A stretch of DNA of 64,000 nt, taken from contig NC_060884.1 in NCBI RefSeq assembly GCF_014805685.1, forward strand, positions 16,875,356 to 16,939,355, written 5' to 3'. The notes below the pieces were generated by a model. That model saw only the letters and a list, made by a program, of their open reading frames with translations. It did not search any database and was not told the origin of the DNA. A program made the position numbers and the translations under genes. Below, one piece after another: positions 12,014 to 25,400 of the stretch (position 1 is its first letter; each line of letters starts with the position of its first letter). The DNA is from Silurus meridionalis (taxonomy: Eukaryota > Chordata > Actinopteri > Siluriformes > Siluridae).

Positions 12014-12830
12014 CACTATTTGACCAAATGCATGTGGACATCCCTTTCATTGATTGATTTCAGGTGTTTTAGCCGGACCCACGGCCTCCATGTAAATGAA
12101 AAGAACTGCCAAGTAATCTCCATAAATTAACATTAACAGTGGAATGTGCCATTCCATAAATGTAGTGACTTTGCTGTCTGCCAGTCTAATGGACAAACTG
12201 GTTTTGGTGTCTGCCAAAGAACATTACCAACCAGAAAACATAGAGACAGTATTGCAGTATTGTTTGAAGAAAGGACAGATAATGGCCTGGGGTTATATAT
12301 TTTAGTGTTTGTGCCTGTTAGCAAATTAATGCTACAGCACAAAGAGACTTTTTTTAATTATTCCTTTGTGGCACCAGTGGGGAAGGCCATTTACTGTTCC
12401 AGAATGACTATGCCCTTGTGTAAAAAGCCACAAAACATGGTTTGATGAGTTTGCAGTAGAGAAACTCCAGAGGTCTACACATGAGCCCTGACCTCAACCC
12501 AAATGAACACCTCTGGGAATAATTGTAATGTCGATTGCCAGCCCTTATGTTCCAATGTTGGTATCTAACCTTACAAATGCTTCTTTGAGTGAATGTGCAC
12601 AAATTCCCACAGACACTCCAAAATCTTATAGAAGCTTACCCAGTAGAGTGGTGGATGTTATAGCCTCAATAAAAGAGACTATCCAGACCAATACTGCAAA
12701 CACTACAATTACTCTATAAACTGGATCAAATCCATTATCTGCCCACTTCACCATGAACTTATATGACATTGCAATCCAGACCCTACATATCCTCATGAGC
12801 ACTCATATTTTGGATCAGAGCTATCAGAGC
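12014..12830 (+). mobile_element. Decayed Tc1-like transposon
   Basis: The left end, CACTATTTGACCAAATGCAT, resembles the terminus of a common fish Tc1-like family. The transposase homology at 12170-12210 (SNGQTGFGV, compare the family's SDG-x-V-W-V) and at 12480-12690 (the conserved Pro-Asp-Leu-Asn-Pro block followed by the C-terminal segment) is in broken frames. The middle is shortened and the right terminus is not recognisable. Confidence 0.7.
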
Positions 12831-12883
12831 TATCCATTATTAATTACATAAAATAATCAACAATGATAATACTACCCAAAATT

Positions 12884-12887
<4 letters not shown>

Positions 12888-12956
<69 letters not shown>
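12888..12956. repeat. (TA)n microsatellite
   Basis: Pure TA run between two Tc1-like fragments. Confidence 0.97.
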
Positions 12957-12960
<4 letters not shown>

Positions 12961-13209
12961 ACACAAGAGAAATTTTACCTCCCTAACCCCAAACATTCAA
13001 AACAGATTCCTTGCCATTATATAATCAAATGGATACCAAAAGTAATATACATATCTTATTCTACATTTTCCAACCCATTTAAAATTATATAAAGAACTCT
13101 AGCGCTTCCTAGCAGTTGCGTATACTGCCATTAAAAACACATTCTTCATGACAGTTATTTACCTGTCAACATTCAAAATGTATATATAAAGTATAAAATA
13201 ATCCACAAA

Positions 13210-13575
13210 CCACATTGGACACACAAACCACATGGGACACATTCCAGAAGTGTTACCACCAAGTTAGAAGCACACAATTGTATGTCTTTGGATGTGGTAG
13301 AATTACATTTATTCCTCACTTAAACTGAAGGAGTTTAAACAGTTTCAGCATGATAATACCCCTGTGTACAAAGCAAGCTCAATGAGATTATATAGTAGTT
13401 TACATGGGCTGTATTGAAAGATCTCCAGTGGCCTGCTACAGAGCTCCAACCTCAAACCTACCATATAAAGCATCTTTGGAATGAATGCTGATTTCACCCG
13501 AGACCTCCTCACCTTATACCTGACTGTACTAATGCCCTTGTGTTTGAATAAGCACAAATCTCCACAAAGTACAAA
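13210..13575 (+). mobile_element. Tc1-like 3' half, second copy
   Basis: It has the typical order of a Tc1 C-terminal half: a segment equivalent to Phe-Gln-His-Asp-Asn (tttcagcatgataatacccc at about 13340), the 'cctgtgtacaaagc' stretch, then the Ser-Gly-Leu-Gln-x-Ala-Pro-Thr-Ser-Asn-Leu region and the tail. Frames are broken. It belongs to the same broad family as 12014-12830, or to a close one. Confidence 0.65.
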
Positions 13576-13597
13576 AGTACTGGGGACTAAAAGTGGA

Positions 13598-13598
<1 letters not shown>

Positions 13599-13677
<79 letters not shown>
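13599..13677. repeat. Compound (AT)n(GT)n microsatellite
   Basis: An AT run to about 13623 followed by a GT run to 13677. Confidence 0.97.
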
Positions 13678-13682
<5 letters not shown>

Positions 13683-14074
13683 TCTTATTCTTATCATATA
13701 AAAAGGTTCAGACAACTTCATACAGAACATACCATATGGTACTGAACACCCATTAAAAATTTCTGGCAACAATTCACTAGTCAATTATCCCTCTAGTGAA
13801 CCACTATGTCCCACTTATTTCTGCTTGGAAACAGATCAAAAATTAATATGATTAAGAAAAGCAGCAGCATATTTCTAACAGCTCTAACCATCACCACAAA
13901 CTATTCAGAGAAATTAAAAATCAAGGTCTATTACAAAACTCACTCACAAGAAAGCCGAACAGAATCAATTCATTCATTTTTACCAACCACTTCAACCTGG
14001 TCTGCTGGGTTGTAATGGATCTGAGTACACAAGGCGTATAGTATATAGTCAACAAGGTCTGAAAGTGGCACATG

Positions 14075-14285
14075 CAGCTTTTACATACACTCACACATTC
14101 TCACTCACTTTCTCAAGTAGGTGCTATTAGCATAAACAGTCCACCTACAGGTGGATTGGAAACTAAAGGAGACTGAACAATCTAGAAGAAACCCACACTG
14201 CCCTATAGGACATGCAAAAAATATGGATCAAACCGGGAATCCTAAAGCTGGGAGGCAGCAGGCTGTACCTCTATGTTGCCTTAAA
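14075..14285 (+). repeat. Fragment of a dispersed fish repeat
   Basis: It shares the order 'cacactcacac ... cagtccacctac ... gaaacccac ... gaaccgggaat' with segments at 30125-30320 and, more weakly, 39640-39705. These are decayed copies of one family of unknown class. Confidence 0.45.
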
Positions 14286-14289
14286 TAAA

Positions 14290-15309
14290 CATATACATAG
14301 GAATCTAACACAAAACCACTAAAAAGGAGCCTGACTGGACTGCAGTCATCGGCCACATACATTTTACACACACACACGCACAAGATGATGGTGTAGTTTA
14401 TTATTTTGTTATTACTATTAACATCACTCATTTATGCCTATTATCATCATAACTGTAAAGGTATTTCCTTTTTGTCTTTTCTATTATAAATCATATTATA
14501 CAGTGGTGACAAGCAGAGTGATCTAAACATCTAGATGACTCTATAGAACTTGTGTGGGATTTGCTGACTGAATATTTTCAGTTGAAGTAGCTCATTTTGG
14601 CTTCTCAGGCTGGAGCTGTTAAGGCTTTGATCCTTCCTGAGTGGGAGGAAATGATTTGAGTGCAGTGGCTCTATTACTGCAAGCTCAAGCTCACTTTTAA
14701 AAAACACACCAGAATTTGTGGCTATGGCTTTAGTGACACAACATTATAGACAATTAATTGCAAATGATGTATGCCATCATTCTTAGTAAACATTGCAGGA
14801 ATTATATTAGGAACAACAGTACATATTAAGGTTTTACATTGGTTTATTATTGGTAAAACAATAACGATAGATCAAAGGAAATGTTGCTATTTTGGTTCTG
14901 TAATAGATTTTGCCCAAATATCTAAACTTTCTTGCACATGTTATACACTGGAGGGTGGGTTACTAGGGATGTTGTTAGCACTGCAGATAAGGAGAAAAAG
15001 AGAGGAGAGCGGAATGAAGGAAGAGAGGAACATGTGCAACCTGTAAAGGGAGGCAACATATTGAAAGAAGACCTCTGCTAGTTGTTTGCTGTTTAATATT
15101 CTTTGACGTTCATTGCATGCAAACAACATAAATGACAAATGAGAAAATCCTAAATATTATCACATTTATATATTATTCCCCTTTTTAAAGCATCTACTTC
15201 TAAATAAGCTAAAATATCCACTGCTAGAATTTGCATTATGAGAAGCTAAATAATCTTACATTGAATTAATAATAATAATCATAATAATAATTAATGATTA
15301 AAAATAAAT
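14290..15309. other. Non-coding stretch
   Basis: No gene or clear element. A short CA run lies near 14370, and an AAT-rich tract at 15265-15310 precedes the solo LTR. Confidence 0.5.
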
Positions 15310-15314
15310 ATTAA

Positions 15315-15699
15315 TGTCACGCGGAAGAACGTGCCGGAAACCGAAGTGCAATTCACAAAGGTTTTTAATGAAGATCAAAAGGGCAAAGGCAGAGAACGGC
15401 AAACCAGAATGAAACTCCAGGTTTTACTAGACCTGGTGAAAGCTATGACTAGATAGTGCAGAGAACTACACAGTGTCCCATAAACAAAGATAAACCAAGC
15501 CAGGGCCGTAGCGTCCGCAGCTTGGGTAGTTCAACAATGTTCATCAGCCTAACTGTAGAACGGACAATGAGCTGGTGGGGGAACGGAGGTTATATAGCGT
15601 GGAGGCTGATGAGTGTTAGGTGTAGATGATTAGTAGGTAGGTGAGCTGCTTGGAGTGATAGGTGGGTTAGGTGAAGGTGTGGCTGGTGGTTCCCTGACA
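15315..15699 (-). mobile_element. Solo LTR with 5-bp target duplication
   Basis: Read on the minus strand it begins TGTCAGGGAACCACCAGCCA and ends CGCGTGACA. It is flanked by ATTAA on both sides (15310-15314 and 15700-15704), the duplication expected of an LTR integrase. A minus-strand TATATAA box (about 15590) is followed after about 30 bp by TTGTCCGTTCTA, including AACGGAC on the plus strand at 15559-15565. Its ends resemble the LTRs at 52573 and 3444, so it is from a related Gypsy-type family. The internal region was lost by LTR-LTR recombination. Confidence 0.85.
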
Positions 15700-15851
15700 A
15701 TTAAATAGCTATGACATTATTCAACAGATGATTCTGAGATATCTTAGATTGACTTGACATAATGACAGTGTTTGCACAGTGTATATTGAAACAAAAAGGT
15801 ATGCATTGGAATGGCTAATTAAACATTAATTCAATGAATTGTGCAAATATA

Positions 15852-16401
15852 CAGTACAGACCAAAAGTTTGGACACACCTTCTCATTCAAAGAGTTTTCT
15901 TTATTGTCATAACTATGAAAATTGTAGATTCACACTGAAGGCATCAAAACTATGAATTAACACATGTGTAATTATATATGGAATTATATACATAACAAAA
16001 AAGTGTGAAACAACTGAAAAATGTCATATTCTAGGTTCTTCAAAGTAGCCACCTTTTGCTTTGATTACTGCTTTGCACACTCTTGGCATTCTCTTGATGA
16101 GCTTCAAGAGGTAGTCACCTGAAATGGTCTTCCAACAGTCTTGAAGGAGTTCCCCGAGAGATGCTTGGCACTTGTTGGCCTTTTGCCTTCACTCTGCAGT
16201 CCAGCTCACCCCTAAACCATCTCAATTGGGTTCAGGTCCGGTGACTGTGGAGGCCAGGTCATCTGGCACAGCACCCCATCACTCTCCTTCTTGGTCAAAT
16301 AGCCCTTGATGCCTTCAGTGTGACTCTACTATTTTCATAGTCATGAAAATAAAGAAAACTCTTTGAATGAGAAGGTGTGTCCAAACTTTTGGTCTGTACT
16401 G
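15852..16401. mobile_element. Tc1/mariner MITE with long terminal inverted repeats
   Basis: The left end CAGTACAGACCAAAAGTTTG is repeated in inverse at the right end, and the inverted match extends for over 45 bp. TA flanks both ends (15850-15851 and 16402-16403). The interior (about 16040-16310) looks like a deleted transposase gene on the minus strand but has no long frame. It is a 550-bp internally deleted derivative. Confidence 0.88.
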
Positions 16402-16539
16402 TATATAGGGTGTATCTTAACCAATGAGTTATCACATATAGTATAGTGTATAGTGCCAGTATAGTGACAGTATAGTGCCAGAAGTGTGTTTTGAATCCTG
16501 TGTTCTCCACCACTGGGTCTTATATCTGCAGCTGTGACA

Positions 16540-16900
16540 TTCTCTGTGAGTGAGAAGGACTTATTTATGTTAGTATTTATGTCAGGTACTGGTGTGGGGT
16601 GAGAAGACCTGAAGTACATTCATTCCAGTTCATCCCATAGGTTTTCAGAAGGGTTGAGATCAGCACTTTATAAAAGGAGAGCTCAAGATAACTCATATAG
16701 ACCATATCTTCAAGAACACACTTTGTGCACAGGGGCTTTCTCATGTTGAAACATGTTTGAGTCTCCAAGTTCAGGTGAAGGAAAATATAATCCCACCGCA
16801 TCCAAAAAAATTCTGTCTCCAACTTTGTTGTAATAGTTTGGGTAAGAACAACATGAGGCTGGAAAAGTCAGGTGTGCTAATACTTTTTATCCATATAGTG
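16540..16900 (-). mobile_element. Decayed Tc1-like fragment
   Basis: The right end is the inverse of CACTATATGGATAAAAAGTA, a Tc1-like terminus. Reading minus-strand sense, remains of the C-terminal transposase region lie at 16600-16750 (counterpart of the 'cacctttgggatgaa' block). The central part is missing. Confidence 0.6.
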
Positions 16901-16909
16901 TTTATACTA

Positions 16910-17930
16910 TACAATATTCCAGGATGCATTTGTATTGTCTTCAGTAGAGACAGCAGATGATCCAGAGTAAGTAATTCAGCCTTACAGTCAGTGTTCCTGT
17001 GTTATACTCCAATACTCCAAACTCTGGACCCTGACAAGGACAAATCTGTTACTGCAAGTTAGCAAGCAGTAATAGGGTGCACACTGGGCACAGCACACTG
17101 ACTTCAATATAATAAAGTCTAGATAATAATAGTATACTGTACTTCAAAACAGCAACAAATACTTGCATCTTCAGCATCTATAATAATTTTTTTTTGCCAT
17201 AGCCAAGAACTATGGATCTGAAAGACCTCATTCTTTTGTTGATGCATGGATCATATTCAATATTCCTTTAGTAGATCTGGCTTCATTCTTTAGTCTTTTT
17301 TCTCCCCCAAATAAATGCAACAAGTACTGTCGATTGGGCATGCCAATGATTAATGTGGCAAGTTTTCACAAAACACTAGGAAACAAAGTGCCTGTAGCCA
17401 TTTTGGAATGTATAAGGAGAAAATCATGCTGGCTTGGCACACATGGGAGCACACAAACCCAAGTCACCAGCGAGCTCATGGAATTTATGGTGTTAAGTAG
17501 ATTGAAAGAATGAGGGTTTTTTTTATTGTGGACTAAGATGGTGCTTTTCATTAATCTCAGAGCTCAACCTTCCCCCGCAACACAACAAGAGCATCCCCTG
17601 CGGGAAAGACAATGAGAGAACACCCACATAGCACAGTCAAGAGCTGAGAGAGCTTTCAAACAGCCCTCATTTCTCACCGTATGCTTAGCATGGGCAAGTG
17701 TGTATGTATGTGTATTGTGTATGTGTGTTTCTAATATTCATTTGGAAATTGGACATTTTTGCTATTATCTCTAGATGTTGTGCAATGTGCATGGCTAAGC
17801 ACCAAAATAAATAAACATAGGTCATATAATGAAACCGAATGAAGTCAAGTTAATCACAGCGATGTTTTATTCTGTAATAGGATGAAGTGGCTCAGTGTAC
17901 AACTCTCCATTTTCTGTGTTAGATAGAGTC

Positions 17931-17993
<63 letters not shown>

Positions 17994-20900
17994 CTCTGGA
18001 GCAGATTGTACCAGTAGTGCAACATCAAAGACGTTTGCAGTGATATGGAAATGAGACACGCATTATGTATAATCGTGTTTCACCTTTTTTACTGAATCAA
18101 AATGCGTCATGCTCTGCCATTCCAGAACACCTGTGGAACACGCTCAGGTGTAACAGCAGCTGTGCTTTCAGACCGTGTTCTCCAGAGTCGAGACTCCCAC
18201 AGCGCATGACTGACACACTTCTGAAAAAGATCAGAAAGCAGCCCACGAGCCAAGCGTCTGCACAGCTCGAGATAAAGAATGAGAGAGCTGTCTGGTGTGT
18301 AACAATAAGATGATGCCTTCTGGATGCACCAAAATTCCCTGTATGCGATTCGGAAAAAGCAGCATTGAAAATTGGTGTGGAAAAGGTGTTGAGGGACAGT
18401 GGTCTTTTTTTTCCAGCTACTGAAAAGGTCTAAACAGTCTGGCATTCCTATGCTAACTACATAAAATATATAGCATACAGGACCATTGTTTGAGAAAACA
18501 ATATAAAATTGTCTATAGTGATATGTGATATAAGACTTCAATAAGATCTGTAATAAATAAATCCACAACCCAGAATGCTGAAAGAGCTATTTGCTGTAGG
18601 GGTTTTTGTCAGTTCTGTATTTTAAAAGAATGCTTATACTTTCACCATTAAATGAGACTTTAAATAGAATTACTAAATAAAGTTTATCATTATTGCAAAA
18701 CATAAAAGCCTTATTTGAAGGCACAAAAAACATAAAAAAAGCATTTTAAACAGGGTTATTTTTTTTCTCTATGCTATCTAGCCTGTTGCAGCCTGTACCC
18801 TGTAACACATTTTGTTATACGCACAAATGGCCAACACCCTTTTTTATTCTGACCTGCTTTAAATATTTATCTTTAAATATTACCGTTACATTTTGGGATT
18901 TTTTTTTTATTACCTTTTGTAGCTTTGCTATGCAGTTTTAACTATTTGTATCTGGCTGCTTGAAAGCTTGACAAAATAAAAAGATAACTCTTTTTTCATC
19001 TCCGGTGTCTTCAGTCAAAACATTTTCAGTGTAAACATCTGTAACTAATTTGAGATTTCTCTTTTTTTTTTCAAAATGACTTAATTAAACAAAACTGCAG
19101 CTTGTTGCTGAGAAAGAACTCAGTGATTAGTCATCTGCCCGATCTCATTTCTACAATGTACTGGCTTCTGATTGTTCATGAGCCTCTTGTAGATTTCCTT
19201 TATCAATTGACCCGCATTTTCAATGGTACCTGGAAGTGTGGGAGGACACTTGGAAATGAGGGTGGACTTGCCAAAGGACTATGCCTAAGATGGTGGAAAC
19301 CACCATTAAGAGGGTCTCCCAATACCATCATGTGATTGGATAAATGAATTCTTGTATATCTTCTCACCACCCATGCTAGTGCATACATATTGCATATGCA
19401 CACAAACACCCACACTCACACATACACTGTGAAGAACAGAGAAGATGGAAGGCTTCATTAAATCCCCGCAGTCTGTTTTTGCCTTGCAGAACTATGACAA
19501 TTAACATCCCTCGCCATGTTGCCCACAGAGTTCTGTGCGCCCTCTCCCCGTGCTGCAGCCCATGCATTATTAATTGGGCCTCTCATGGTAAATAATTACA
19601 TCTCATTATCAAATACTGAAAGCATGGTCCTCTGTTTCTCTATAACAAGCCTTCAAGATGGCCAATTTTGCATGGTTAGAGCCACTTGAATGAGGTGCTC
19701 TACAGTTGAAATGCAGCGCACTTACCTAAGGAAGAAGGTGTTCAGGATAAACGTCAGTTTCATACTTCATACTTTCATACTTCACCATACCCCAACGGCC
19801 CCCCACCCCTGGCTTGTCTTGTTTACTACAATAATGTTATGTTCCTAAGACCTTTCTCCCACACAGCACAGACCACCAGTCTCTGATTAGGTGCATTCAG
19901 TATAACAAAGCGAATGTACAGAAACTCATCATGTAATAGTTAGCACCCACTTCGTAGATAAATCATGGTCAGTCTTTTACTCTTGGATGAATGAGTATTT
20001 CATCTTTCAAGGTAAAGTGGTTTCATAAAAAACAGCCTTAGAAAAGCATTTGTAGGGCAATTAAATCTGGCTATTTAGAGAAATATCCTCGATTCTGAGA
20101 AATAAAGCATTTCCTCTTTTTTTTTTACAGAACTAATGACTTTTTCCCATTTGTCAATTAATAATGGCTAATTATGACACCCTGTAAACCTTTATGAACA
20201 TACATAGCCTATTAAAGTTCCCCACTACATCCCAGTCCTCCTCTTTCCCATTCTCATCTTGTTGAGTTCATGATGCTTTATAGATGTATAGCACAATAAT
20301 TGTTTTGCAGATAGACTGCTTTAATATGCACTATGGATGACAGTAATTCAAATATATGATTTGTTGCTGCTTTTGCCATTGATCAAAACATACATGCATT
20401 TAAAACCATGACATTGTCAGCTGAGGGTAACTAACAATATACATAACTATAACTGGTGCGAATAAAATAAAATAAAAAGGTTTTCAATCCTTTTAAAATC
20501 AGATTGTTTGTTTTCCTAGCCCCTGAGCAATGTTCTAAAAGTCTCTCATATGCTGTGAAAATACTGCTGGCTATACATCATCTTCCTCAGGTTTTAGACA
20601 GTGAGGAGTGTACCAAGCAGCAGGTATGGCAGTTGAGGCCACTGGAAAGAACACCGTGAACTCCCTTACCATGTTGCACTAGCAGAACAAGCAAGCAAAA
20701 TGTCCACTCATCAGTCAAAAAAATTGTATGTGGGTTTACAACTTTAGAACAAGGAGTACAGAAGACAGCATTAGGCAAATGCAAGAGCTATTAGGTGTAA
20801 TGGCAAAATGCAATGTGCAGAACTAAAAATTTCTAGTAGACTACTGGCACATACTGCCACTGAGAGACAGACCCTGATGCTTTTTTAGTGGCTTAGTCTC

Positions 20901-22290
20901 ATTCTCTAAGTTTGAGAAGCACTTTGGAGCACTTTAAGAGTGCTCCTTGGCCGGCACTGCAAAATTTCATTTGGGTATAATGCTGGAGTGCAACTCAGCA
21001 GCAGTTGTGAATGCAGAGCAGGCTGATATAATAGCTGCCCTAGATAATCTGAAGTTTACGGTGGTATTACACAGATGATAGGGATAGTTGTGTAGCCTGG
21101 AACAAGCATGCATCGCCACCAGCCCCGCCACAAAGACAATAGATCTTGATCTACTTTGTGCAGCCTGTTCATGCAATTATCACTACTATTGCACTTATTG
21201 AATTTCTTGAAAGATCTGGCTTCTTAATTAAAGTGAATGGTAGCTGACAATTTATTCACCTTAGTTTCCTAACTTATTAAACAGGCACAAGACACAGTGT
21301 TGATGTCACTGCACAACACAGTACAGTTCAGTTTGTGTCAGATTAGAGCATGATCATGCTTCCAAGACTCGAGTCAACTGCTGAGGCATCTCAGCATTGT
21401 GTCTGAAAATACATGGCACAAATGAGCAACAGGCATATTCAATATTACAAATTAAATGTAGACCAGATATTACAATATCAGTGTAGACCATATTTTTTGT
21501 GTTATATTAACCAAGGAATGTGAATCACTGTAGAGTAAGAATCAATCTATTCTTCTTTTTCTGGACAATTGGTTGCTGAGTGTATGGCTCCTAAAGCAGG
21601 TGTTGAGACAGACAAATTATCATGAATGTACAAGCCAAGGAAGTAAAAAATCAATCTCAAAAAAGTTCACTTGATTCCTGACAGATTTCTTAGTGGCATA
21701 AGGCTTGAAATTCATGCCATGCGAGCTTTCCTGGTGGATCACAGTGCTGTCCCAATTATGGATGCAATTCTAAAACTGCAAGTGCACTAAAAACATTTCA
21801 TATGCACAGACTTTCTATGTCTGGATGGGATGTTATTATTTTGCAACTCAAGTACTAAAACTGGCTCTGTTGTACTGTCTGCCATTTTGATGTTGACTGA
21901 ATGCTCAGCGCCTGTCAAACATATCACAAAAACAGGTATCACTAGTAGTGTGTACGCACACCGAGGTATTGGTCCAGCATATGTTTTTGTTTTTTTTTTC
22001 AGCAAAAAGAGAAACTGTAAAGACATATGTCTTACAAGTGAAGCTGTAGCAGCATGCAAAAAATATTGAGGTAAAAGAAATATGAAAACGCAAGTACTTC
22101 ACTAGGACTAATGCTGAAACATTTTCAGGAAGTCCTGTTGGGGTCACATATTATTATGGACCATCAGCCATCAACAAGCACCAAGAGCAGTGTTGTCAAA
22201 ATCACCAGCAGTGTTGAAGTTAAGTGTTAAGTAATCCTTGAAAAGGACAGTTGATGGTTTCTTTCAAAATAATGTCCAAATGTCCAGATG
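16910..22290. other. Long non-coding stretch
   Basis: No gene and no clear transposon is recognised in over 5 kb apart from a GT microsatellite at 17934-17991. The absence of repeats contrasts with the flanks. The blocks 17360-17680, 19190-19620 and 20920-21180 have even composition without low complexity and are candidates for conserved non-coding elements. This rests on appearance only. Confidence 0.4.
17934..17991. repeat. (GT)n microsatellite
   Basis: Pure GT run. Confidence 0.97.
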
Positions 22291-22298
22291 TCCAAATA

Positions 22299-22400
22299 GA
22301 ACACGTTCTCACTCCCAACTAACCGTAACCCTAAACCTAACCCTGCACACTGAAAAATGACACCAAAGGGGTACCCAGGGTTGGAGGTGAGAATGTGTAG
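22299..22400. mobile_element. Miniature foldback element with telomere-like core
   Basis: The arms acacgttctcactcccaac (22301-22319) and gttggaggtgagaatgtgt (22380-22398) are imperfect inverted repeats. CCAAATA flanks both sides (22292-22298 and 22401-22407). The core holds CCGTAACCCTAAACCTAACC, the complement of telomere repeats, and an AGGGGTACCC motif like the GAGGGTACCCC of the larger element at 10474-10979. It is probably a second, much smaller member of the same group. Confidence 0.6.
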
Positions 22401-22409
22401 CCAAATAAT

Positions 22410-25400
22410 AATCTTTAATGCCACAGAGAATCTTTCTTAGTATTTTTTTTGTCAACTAATGGATAATAGTAAATTAATATACATTTCTGAAAAACCTGTG
22501 ATGAAAACTTTGCAAATGGTTCAATGAATAGGAAAATTTCTATTCATTGAAGGGGAATTGCAAATCATATATTGTCCTGTGCCACACTGAGGGAATATTT
22601 TTTGGGGGGAAATGCTTTTGATCTATCCAATGCTGTTTCAGACACTTGTAGAATCAATGGCCAGGTGTCAATCTGTATCTATAATATGTATAAAGCAAGA
22701 CAATTAGAATACACATGCTCTGATGTGATTGGGAGTAAAGGCCATGCAGGTTGGCTTTAAGTACTGAACAGCTCATGTCACGATGCTAGTAGGATAGCTA
22801 AATATGCTCATTTCACACTCCGTTTAACAGGAGGCACTATTGGGGGTGCATACATATCGCAGTGACGAAGGGAATCTCTCAGCATGTGTTAGGATCAACC
22901 CAAAAGGAAAAGAGAACAGACCAGCTCCCTACTGAAAGAAGACCTTTATTGAAAAGAAGAACATTATTGTAAATTCCACAAAAACTTTTATTAAAATGTT
23001 CAGTTTTCTTATCAGCCTCGGGTCCTCATATGAATGAATTATCATCAACCAGAACTTCATTCAACATATTGGAAGTCATTTTTAAAAAAATCTGTCTTGA
23101 GAAAAAAGATTGCAGGCAGGCATGCATGCATATATTTGTTCCTGCCTTACTGTTTTTTGAAATGTATTCCTTTGAAAAACATTTTGTTAACATTCTGCTT
23201 GCATGATGTGCAATCTGCTATTCCTTGGCGTTGGTGAAAACATGCTAACAAATAGACAATCACAACCTTTTGAAGTGAAGTGAATGATGAATGTTCCCAT
23301 TTTCACACTCTTATCAGTTCTCTGCTATGTTGTTGCAAGACCATCTGACTAACAGCAATTTATCATAATGAGGTTTTCCAAATATGCTCTTAGTTTGCAT
23401 GCGCACTTGTGAATCAAACGCACTCTGCAATCTAACAAACAAAAATCAATAATGAGAGGCAAAAGAAGGCCGTTTTGAGAACCGTTTTACATTCTGGTGC
23501 GTGTTCAGATCGAGGTCTAATGAGTTGGCTCAGGCTGGATAAATGGACAATACCCTGCAACTATCCCTCCTTCAGCTATGACTGTAAAATGAGCCAAGGC
23601 TTGTGGAGAAAGCCAAACCACTGAATCCTTTATTTCTTTCAACTTACACTCCTTCCTTTGTGGGAGAAGTTTACTGACTCTGAGCTGTGAGGAAGAAAAA
23701 AGCAGTCCCATGATGATTTGAAGTAAAACATCTCAGCAGTATTGGCTATGAAGTTACTTGTGGGTTGAGAATTGCTGACGGAGGCAGGGACAGCGGTAGG
23801 TCCACTTTCTCACCCAGTGCATGAGCTGTTTGGCCAGACCCGCCGCTGAGCAGATGGTCTTAGCTAGAGGGAAAATGAGGAGATGGGCTAGAGTAGAGGC
23901 ATGCTGGATTCACTAGAAATATCCCATTACACTCACACACATACACTGATAGAACTCCAGTGTAGAAAAAATTTAGAAAAGTTCTTGTGCAGTGGACAGA
24001 AAGATGCAGCATCAGCAGACATTTAATAGTCTGTTTGAGCAGCTAGAAGTGGGTGTGGTGTGTGTGGGTGGTTGTGTTAAAGATAGCACACAGTAGAAAA
24101 GATAAGGACTTACATCATGTCCAGCATGGTTCTATACGTCGTTGTGGGTCTAATGTGAAGACTATATTAGTGCTACACCGATGCTCTGTGCACACCACTG
24201 TGTACATGCCCAAGTGTCTCATTTGATAATGTGGACAGAAAATCGATATGTGGGAGCCTCAGATACAAGACTAAATCAAATGTAAATTTGGTTTTATGCT
24301 TAGTCAGTCAGTTCAGATAATTATGCTGTAATAGGAGAGGAGCTTCTTCCTCTAGTGGAGGTTTTTTCTTACTTCTGACAACAAACCAGAGGGGTACAAT
24401 AGTATACATTTTTATCCTGCCTACCCTTTAGATAACTTGCAAACTGATTCAATTATGGTGTAATAAACTGATGTTTAAAAGCCATCCAGAATCGAGGATC
24501 CTTAAATTTTCTAATGTCATAGAAGGAAATGTATAATACCTACAGTGCAGTATAACTAAATACCTGTACATAATAATTCCTAATGCAAGCACTGCAGCCA
24601 TTCTGTCTAACCATCATTACTTTTTAGAAAACAAAAAAAACACAATACTCAAAACAACCCCCCTGCCACCACCAACCAAACTAGAGCAAACTTCTGTAGA
24701 AGAGTTTCCCAGCCAATTCATCACCTTGCAGCAAAGTGGTAGATAGAAAGCCTTTTTACCATCTGGCCACTGTTGAGTTGATGGAGTACAGTAACTGTAG
24801 TCAGCAATCAATAATAAATGTCAAACGTGTAGAACGTGTATGCATTAAGCATACCGAGCAGGTCAACATTCCATCCATGCAGCTAAGTTGCTTTCAGAGC
24901 ACCTAAATTATACATACAGGGTTCGCATATGTAGGAAAATTCTTCAAGATAAGTAAGCGTGCAGAAGGATGTTATTCTATATGTAGTGAGTACACAGAGG
25001 AAGTAAAACACAGCTAATCTAATTTGCTTTCACCATCTGTTTTGTTCTCACCTCTCCAAGCCAGTAGACAGTGTGATCTGTGGGTAAGAGTGGCAAATCA
25101 GAGCAAAATAAACACTGGGTATAAAGAGCAGGTGCTCGGAGAAAACAACCATTATAGCTAAATGTTGACTTTTTTCTAGCTGGCTATGAACACAATACTC
25201 AGTGATTAACCTCAATCATAAACCCCTTTCATAAAAAAACAGCTGCTGTACATGTAAAGAACAAAGTGAAGCACCCTGGCCCTGACAACAAAACGATAAA
25301 AAAATACACAGCTGCTGGATGTTGATAGCAGCCCAAAAGTCCTTTAGACAGTTACTACAAAATGCATAAATAAATAGGTAAATAAGCAAAAAAAAATTTA

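Noticed and set aside
18107..18568. A 153-codon minus-strand frame
   Set aside because: No recognisable domain, no supporting splice sites, and composition like the surrounding non-coding DNA.
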